From contig JAEEQU010000033.1 of NCBI GenBank assembly GCA_016285415.1, positions 1 through 10,603 on the forward strand: 10,603 bases of DNA. The letters are read 5' to 3'. Both the position numbers and the translations under genes were made by a program. Positions within the stretch are counted from its first letter, which is position 1, and each line of letters starts with the position of its first letter. Positions 7,116-10,603 of this stretch are shown here, piece by piece. The notes beneath the pieces are model-generated. The model saw only the letters and a program-made list of their open reading frames with translations. It was not told the origin of the DNA and made no database searches. Source of the DNA: Alphaproteobacteria bacterium. Lineage in GTDB: Bacteria; Pseudomonadota; Alphaproteobacteria; Rs-D84.

Positions 7116-7158
7116 ATGCCGGTCAAACGACCGGCATTTCTTTATAATAATTTTTTTA
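7116..7158 (+). terminator. Rho-independent terminator of the fibre cluster
   Basis: A perfect 9-bp stem, ATGCCGGTC (7116-7124) with GACCGGCAT (7129-7137), has the loop AAAC and is followed by T-rich sequence ending in seven T residues at 7151-7157. It lies 22 bases after the stop of the collagen-like gene. The opposite strand lacks a strong T run after the stem, so it mainly serves the plus strand. Confidence 0.88.
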
Positions 7159-7166
7159 TTTATGCC

Positions 7167-7586
7167 CTATTCCGCGGTTGTTGCCGCAAATGTTTTTAGC
7201 ATTTCCATTATTGCCGCACGTTGTTTATCACTGGACAATTTCCAATACAACCGTATTAATTCCAAACTTTCCGTACGAACCAATGGATCGTCATCACTTG
7301 ATTGGTGTGCGCGCATTGAACGTGTTGCCTTGGTTTCGTCTGGCATATTTCCCGGCAATCCAACAAAGAAAAACGATACTGGTGTCTGCAATGCCAGTCC
7401 TATCTCAAATAAACGCGATGCAGATATACGATTATCCGCGTTTTCATATTTTTGAACCTGCTGAAATGTGACACCGCATTCACGTGCCAAATCTTTTAAT
7501 GACAATCCCATCATGGTGCGCCGTAATTGCAAACGACGACCAATGTGTTGATCTATTGCATTTGATGAAACTGCTTTGCCTGCCAT
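7167..7586 (-). CDS. XRE-family transcriptional regulator, alphaproteobacterial PraR/PhrR-like
   Basis: The 139-residue protein has a Cro/C1-type helix-turn-helix at about residues 15-70: IGRRLQLRRTMMGLS, then SLKDLARECGV as the first HTH helix and TFQQVQKYENA as the recognition helix, followed by RISASRLFEIGLAL and PVSFFF. The C-terminal part (104-135, SLELIRLYWKLSSDKQR) fits the helical tail of the alphaproteobacterial PraR/PhrR-type group, which is of similar length. The start is supported by an AAAGGGGAA ribosome-binding site just before the ATG. It is transcribed away from gpmI. A cluster of inverted TGTCC half-sites lies just downstream of its predicted promoter, suggesting autorepression. 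Its targets cannot be read from the window. The family is known to control stress, biofilm or quorum-sensing genes in rhizobia, and control of the adjacent fibre genes is only a possibility. Confidence 0.93.
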   Translation of the reverse strand: MAGKAVSSNAIDQHIGRRLQLRRTMMGLSLKDLARECGVTFQQVQKYENADNRISASRLFEIGLALQTPVSFFFVGLPGNMPDETKATRSMRAHQSSDDDPLVRTESLELIRLYWKLSSDKQRAAIMEMLKTFAATTAE

Positions 7587-7598
7587 AAATTTCCCCTT

Positions 7599-7619
7599 TG
7601 TCCAAAGGACACCTGTCCT
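7599..7619 (-). promoter_or_regulatory. Putative operator: three TGTCC half-sites in alternating orientation
   Basis: On the plus strand, TGTCC (7599-7603), GGACA (7607-7611) and TGTCC (7614-7618) alternate. The inner pair extends to the palindrome AGGACA-CC-TGTCCT (7606-7619), and the outer pair forms TGTCC-AAA-GGACA. The site starts just downstream of the regulator's predicted transcription start (about 7621), a position suited to blocking its own transcription. Confidence 0.6.
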
Positions 7620-7627
7620 ATAACAAT

Positions 7628-7656
7628 TTTATACTATTTTTCTTTTTGCTTTGCAA
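7628..7656 (-). promoter_or_regulatory. Predicted promoter of the XRE regulator
   Basis: Read on the minus strand, TTGCAA (7656-7651) and TATAAA (7633-7628) are separated by exactly 17 bases. This predicts transcription from about 7621, a leader of about 35 bases, and the palindromic site within it. Confidence 0.6.
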
Positions 7657-7674
7657 TTAAAAAAGGCGTATGAT
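7646..7674 (+). promoter_or_regulatory. Predicted promoter of gpmI
   Basis: TTGCTT (7646-7651) and TATGAT (7669-7674) are separated by 17 bases. The -35 shares base 7651 with the -35 of the divergent regulator promoter. Predicted transcription starts near 7681, which excludes the ATG at 7670 as the translation start. Confidence 0.6.
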
Positions 7675-7714
7675 ATTGTTTGTGAAAAAGATAGTTATCA
7701 AAATGGAGAAAAAG

Positions 7715-9187
7715 ATGGGAAAACCAGTTGTTTTATGTATTCTGGATGGTGTGGGTGTTCGCGAAGGTCGCGCACATAATGCGGTTAAATTGGCAAAAAT
7801 GCCATTTTTTAATAAACTGATTAAACAATATCCAAATTCATTGCTACGTGCCAGTGGCACCGCAGTTGGTTTGCCAGGGAATCTTATGGGAAATTCCGAG
7901 GTTGGTCATATCTGTATCGGCGCAGGTCGTGTCGTTATGCAATATCTGTTGCGATTTGCACGTGAAAATTGGGCCAAGAATAAACCTTTAAATGATTTCA
8001 TTGCGTCTGTAAAGCGTGATGGTGGAATTGTTCATATCGCGGGTCTGATGTCTGACGGGCGGGTTCATTCCGATGTGCGTGATGAAATGAAAATTGCAAA
8101 GTATGTTTTGGATGCGGGTCTGCGTGTTTGTATTCACTTTATTGGCGATGGTCGTGATACACCGCCAAAGTCCGCAATGAAGTATGTACGCACAATTAAA
8201 CGGATACTGGCCCCATATTTTGCCGATGGGCGTGCGTTTTTTGGAACATTGTCTGGACGTTATTATACGATGGATCGCAACAAGAATATGGATCGCACAG
8301 AATTGGCGTTTAATGCGTTGGCGCATGCAAAATCTGAACGGACGGCCAATACGATTGAAGATGCAATCAAAGAATCTTATGCGAACGGTGAAACTGATGA
8401 ATTCTTTAAGCCGATTGTGATAAAACCAACCCCAATTACAAAACGCGATGGTTTTATATTTGGGAACTATCGCAGCGATCGCGCACGTCAGATTGTACGT
8501 GCTATGTTGGATACAGGTGTGCATATGTTGTGCTTCTCACAATATGGCGAAGGTTTAAATGAGCATTGCCCTGCACTGTTGTCAGATATTCCGGTTAAAA
8601 ATACATTAGGGGATGTTATTGCAGCGGCCGGACTTTCCCAGTTACGCATTGCCGAAACCGAAAAATATAATCATGTAACCTATTTCATGGATGCGGAACG
8701 TACAATAGATTTTGATGGTGAAGAAAAGGTCCTGATAGATTCACCCGATGTCGCAACATTTGATATGAAACCAGAAATGTCCGCAAATGAAATTACGGCG
8801 GCATTATTACCACGGCTTGCAAAATTTGATGTGGTTTTAATGAACTTTGCCAATGGCGATATGGTTGGACACACCGGAAATGAATCTGCGGCAATTCGTG
8901 CCATGGAGTGTTTGGACAATCAATTAAAACAAATTGTGCCAGCGGTATTGAAACTGGGTGGCCAAATGTTAATTATCGCCGATCATGGAAACGCGGAAAC
9001 TATGTGGGATGATAAAAATAATACCCCATGGACCGCGCACACCAATAACAAAGTTCGCGCAATCTTGGTATCAAAACCGGCGCACAAAAAGATTAAAAAT
9101 GGTGGGCTTGCCGATGTGGCACCGACACTGCTTAAATTACTTGGGGTAAAACAGCCAAAAGATATGACGGGAAAGTCGCTAGTGTAA
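7715..9187 (+). CDS. gpmI: 2,3-bisphosphoglycerate-independent phosphoglycerate mutase
   Basis: This cytoplasmic glycolytic enzyme interconverts 3- and 2-phosphoglycerate with two metal ions and a phosphoserine intermediate. From the ATG at 7715 it is 490 residues, near the family's usual length of about 510. Family motifs are all present: ILDGVG (Asp11), MGNSEVGH with the nucleophile Ser61, HFIGDGRDTPP (141-151), SGRYYTMDR (180-188), NYRSDRAR (251-258), DMVGHTG (Asp382, His386), ADHGNAE (Asp423, His424) and TAHT (His442), which match the known metal ligands and catalytic serine. The usual DGWG or DGFG reads DGVG here. In-frame ATGs also exist at 7670 and 7703. I choose 7715 because GGAG lies six bases upstream and MGKPVVLCILDG matches typical family N-termini, while 7670 lies inside the predicted -10. 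It is a single-gene unit with its own promoter and terminator. Confidence 0.96.
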   Translation: MGKPVVLCILDGVGVREGRAHNAVKLAKMPFFNKLIKQYPNSLLRASGTAVGLPGNLMGNSEVGHICIGAGRVVMQYLLRFARENWAKNKPLNDFIASVKRDGGIVHIAGLMSDGRVHSDVRDEMKIAKYVLDAGLRVCIHFIGDGRDTPPKSAMKYVRTIKRILAPYFADGRAFFGTLSGRYYTMDRNKNMDRTELAFNALAHAKSERTANTIEDAIKESYANGETDEFFKPIVIKPTPITKRDGFIFGNYRSDRARQIVRAMLDTGVHMLCFSQYGEGLNEHCPALLSDIPVKNTLGDVIAAAGLSQLRIAETEKYNHVTYFMDAERTIDFDGEEKVLIDSPDVATFDMKPEMSANEITAALLPRLAKFDVVLMNFANGDMVGHTGNESAAIRAMECLDNQLKQIVPAVLKLGGQMLIIADHGNAETMWDDKNNTPWTAHTNNKVRAILVSKPAHKKIKNGGLADVAPTLLKLLGVKQPKDMTGKSLV

Positions 9188-9196
9188 GTGGTTAGT

Positions 9197-9224
9197 AAAA
9201 ATCCCGCAAACGCGGGATTTTTTT
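9197..9224. terminator. Bidirectional hairpin terminator between convergent genes
   Basis: CCCGC (9203-9207) and GCGGG (9212-9216) pair around the loop AAAC, extended by A-T pairs to an 11-bp stem (9197-9207 with 9212-9222). T residues follow on the plus strand and, through the AAAAA at 9197-9201, also on the minus strand. It ends gpmI and the convergent minus-strand operon, whose last stop codon begins in the flanking T tract. Confidence 0.88.
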
Positions 9225-9720
9225 ATATTGTTTTGCTGTGATGTTTTTTTACAAATTGCGATATCATGTTTTCAATTGTCAAATTGCGGATAACCTTGGC
9301 ACCCAAGAAATCCCCAGTAGACAATAATTCTTGGCCTTCTTTGATATTTTCGAATTGATCATCGTCACTATCAACCCATATTGTGTGCAAACCTAATCGT
9401 GCACCAAATACACGTAGCACTTTTCTCTTCTTGGATGATCCAAAAACATCTTCTATTTCCATAGAATTTACAAGCACCGTATCATATGACTTATCGTGTA
9501 CCGGCTTTTTTATCTGTTTTTTATCCTTGCTGTCATAGAACACGATATCGCCAACGGCAAATTCAGCGCCAATTGCATAAACACTATTATCAGTAGGAAT
9601 CTGATACTTATGTTTCTGCTTTACCTTAAAAACAGGCGCATAATTCTTATCATACACCGGCGACAATGTAAATATATCATTGGCACCCTGAAGTACATAA
9701 TCCATAATAACACAATACAT
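9223..9720 (-). CDS. Uncharacterised protein, paralogue of the upstream gene's C-terminal half
   Basis: This is a 165-residue protein of unknown function with no signal peptide, membrane segment or recognised motif. The start ATG has AAAGGA eight bases upstream. Another ATG five codons in lacks such a site. The C-terminal half (about 73-161) aligns with residues about 184-280 of the protein encoded just upstream: PVHDKS against PVREKS, a [RV]FG element, the G-x-x-L-L strand, and the ending N-x-T-I-[ED]-[ND]-M-x3-F. The N-terminal half has a similar G-D-I-V-F-Y strand after a hydrophobic stretch, so the protein may itself be two related beta-rich units. It is 17 bases after the upstream gene and most likely co-transcribed with it. 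It could be a cytoplasmic structural or binding protein, but I cannot assign a role. Confidence 0.85.
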   Translation of the reverse strand: MYCVIMDYVLQGANDIFTLSPVYDKNYAPVFKVKQKHKYQIPTDNSVYAIGAEFAVGDIVFYDSKDKKQIKKPVHDKSYDTVLVNSMEIEDVFGSSKKRKVLRVFGARLGLHTIWVDSDDDQFENIKEGQELLSTGDFLGAKVIRNLTIENMISQFVKKHHSKTI

Positions 9721-9737
9721 AATTATATCCTTTTGTT

Positions 9738-10583
9738 TTATTTACGCTTTACCAAAAAATCTCTGCGCATATCATCAATGGTTTTGTTGGACAGTATTTT
9801 ATAGGCGATTTCCCGCAGGTTGCGATCAAAATATTGTTCTATCAGCAATTTGTCACCTGCTTCTATTTGAAACTCTGGGCTATATTCATCGGCCATACAA
9901 CTAATCATACCAAACTTTTTACTGTTTACCACCATGTGCTTTTGCATGTCACAATCCAAGTTTGTTGGTGTTATTCCCAATACAATCGCTTTATCGCAAT
10001 CGCCAAAATTACTTTTGGACTTTTCACGCACTGGATTTGGAAAGTACGCTGTCTTGCGCTTGGTTGTTATATTATATATTGGGCGAAATGTTGGTATACC
10101 CACTATTTCGGGACGCGTATATTCATCATCTTCATCATCATCGTCATAATCGTCGTAATAATCTTCTTCATCTTCATCCGTGTCCATGTACGAAGTATCA
10201 TAGGTGCGCTGAATCACAAGTTGATTACCACGTTTGACTTTAAATGGGGCCTCTTTTGCATCCATCAGAAAAGAAAATTCGCCAAAGCGACGTCCAAAGA
10301 AATGCCACCGTTTAACCCCGGGGGTAAACGCATTTAGCGTAACACACTCTACGGTTGCAATATCAATATTGCGATATCTGTAATATTCTTGCAGTGGGGT
10401 CAATTCTTCGTTTGTACAGGTCCCCATATCAAGATTTTGTTTGGAATAGATTTTCTCGCACCACATCTCATAGTCACCTTCGCCAGCGCCGTATGTATCT
10501 ATGGGTACGATGGTATAGTTAAAACTGCCAGGGGCATTTTTTACGGGAATTTTCTTGGTAATAATCCATTTATCTTTGAACAT
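9738..10583 (-). CDS. Uncharacterised two-unit protein with acidic linker, start uncertain
   Basis: The product is 281 residues from the ATG at 10583. The 20 bases visible upstream hold no ribosome-binding site and the frame stays open to the window edge, so the gene may begin outside the window. Two related units are visible: residues about 78-129 (FGRRFGEFSF, then RGNQLVIQ) and about 198-252 (SKKFGMISC, then AGDKLLIE). Between them residues 135-155 are almost wholly Asp, Glu and Tyr. The C-terminal tail KILSNKTIDDM is shared with the next gene (KVIRNLTIENM), showing paralogy. There are six scattered cysteines, no signal peptide and no membrane segment. It is the first gene of a likely two-gene operon ending at the hairpin near 9210. 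Function is unknown; the acidic linker might act as a flexible spacer or bind cations or basic partners, but this is speculation. Confidence 0.83.
   Translation of the reverse strand: MFKDKWIITKKIPVKNAPGSFNYTIVPIDTYGAGEGDYEMWCEKIYSKQNLDMGTCTNEELTPLQEYYRYRNIDIATVECVTLNAFTPGVKRWHFFGRRFGEFSFLMDAKEAPFKVKRGNQLVIQRTYDTSYMDTDEDEEDYYDDYDDDDEDDEYTRPEIVGIPTFRPIYNITTKRKTAYFPNPVREKSKSNFGDCDKAIVLGITPTNLDCDMQKHMVVNSKKFGMISCMADEYSPEFQIEAGDKLLIEQYFDRNLREIAYKILSNKTIDDMRRDFLVKRK
10119..10181 (-). repeat. Low-complexity Asp/Glu codon tract
   Basis: On the plus strand the DNA is a run of imperfect tca/tcg/taa trinucleotides (for example catcttcatcatcatcgtc). On the coding strand this is GAT, GAC, GAA and TAT codons giving a 21-residue acidic linker. 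Such tracts can vary in length by replication slippage in steps of one codon. Confidence 0.85.
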
Positions 10584-10603
10584 CGTGCGGGAATTATGGC
10601 AAT

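Noticed and set aside
7116..7137. The hairpin after the fibre cluster as a terminator for the XRE gene too
   Set aside because: On the minus strand the stem is followed by ATTCGTTTAGG, with no solid T tract, so service in that direction is doubtful.
7162..7471. Plus-strand reading frames overlapping the XRE regulator
   Set aside because: They lie opposite a clear helix-turn-helix gene and resemble no family.
7670..7714. Upstream ATG codons giving a gpmI protein of up to 505 residues
   Set aside because: The ATG at 7670 lies within the predicted -10 box, and neither it nor the ATG at 7703 has a clear ribosome-binding site, while 7715 has GGAG six bases before it and yields the family-typical N-terminus.
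9834..10337. Plus-strand reading frames with many Ile and Val codons opposite the minus-strand operon
   Set aside because: They are antisense to a better supported gene, and their Ile/Val runs are the complement of the acidic Asp/Glu codon tract. No ribosome-binding site was found.

Overview
The window reads as chromosomal DNA of a Gram-negative bacterium, most likely an alphaproteobacterium. The best evidence is the small XRE regulator at 7167-7586, whose sequence pattern (Q-Q-V-Q-K-Y-E-N, then S-R-L-F, then P-V-S-F-F-F) is typical of the alphaproteobacterial PraR/PhrR-type family. A host-associated or gut lineage is a guess from the secreted collagen-like and fibre-like proteins and the AT-leaning coding style. 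No phage structural genes, integrase, transposase, tRNA, rRNA or CRISPR array is visible.

Left part (1-7158): four consecutive plus-strand genes for long, repetitive, apparently secreted fibre proteins. The first is cut by the window edge. The second carries a near-identical tandem repeat array, the third is an 876-residue coiled-coil-like fibre, and the fourth is a collagen-like G-X-Y protein. The three with visible N-termini have Sec signal peptides. The first three share a small module, a pair of cysteines 18-20 residues apart, found at a chain end. The third and fourth also share a beta-rich linker placed before collagen triplets. A strong hairpin terminator closes the group at 7116-7158. 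I see no beta-barrel, lipobox or sortase anchor, so attachment to the cell is unexplained. I infer a cell-surface or extracellular fibre cluster made by duplication and shuffling of shared modules.

Middle part (7167-9224): the XRE regulator (minus strand) is divergent from gpmI, the cofactor-independent phosphoglycerate mutase of glycolysis (plus strand). Their predicted promoters face away from each other and their -35 boxes overlap by one base. A cluster of inverted half-sites lies just downstream of the regulator's predicted transcription start and looks like an autoregulatory operator. A hairpin with A and T tracts on both sides ends gpmI and, from the other direction, the next gene.

Right part (9223-10603): two minus-strand genes 17 bases apart form a likely operon for two unrecognised proteins. 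Their C-terminal regions are clearly homologous to each other, and the upstream protein seems to hold two copies of the shared unit joined by a very acidic linker. They carry no signal peptide or membrane segment and no function is assigned.
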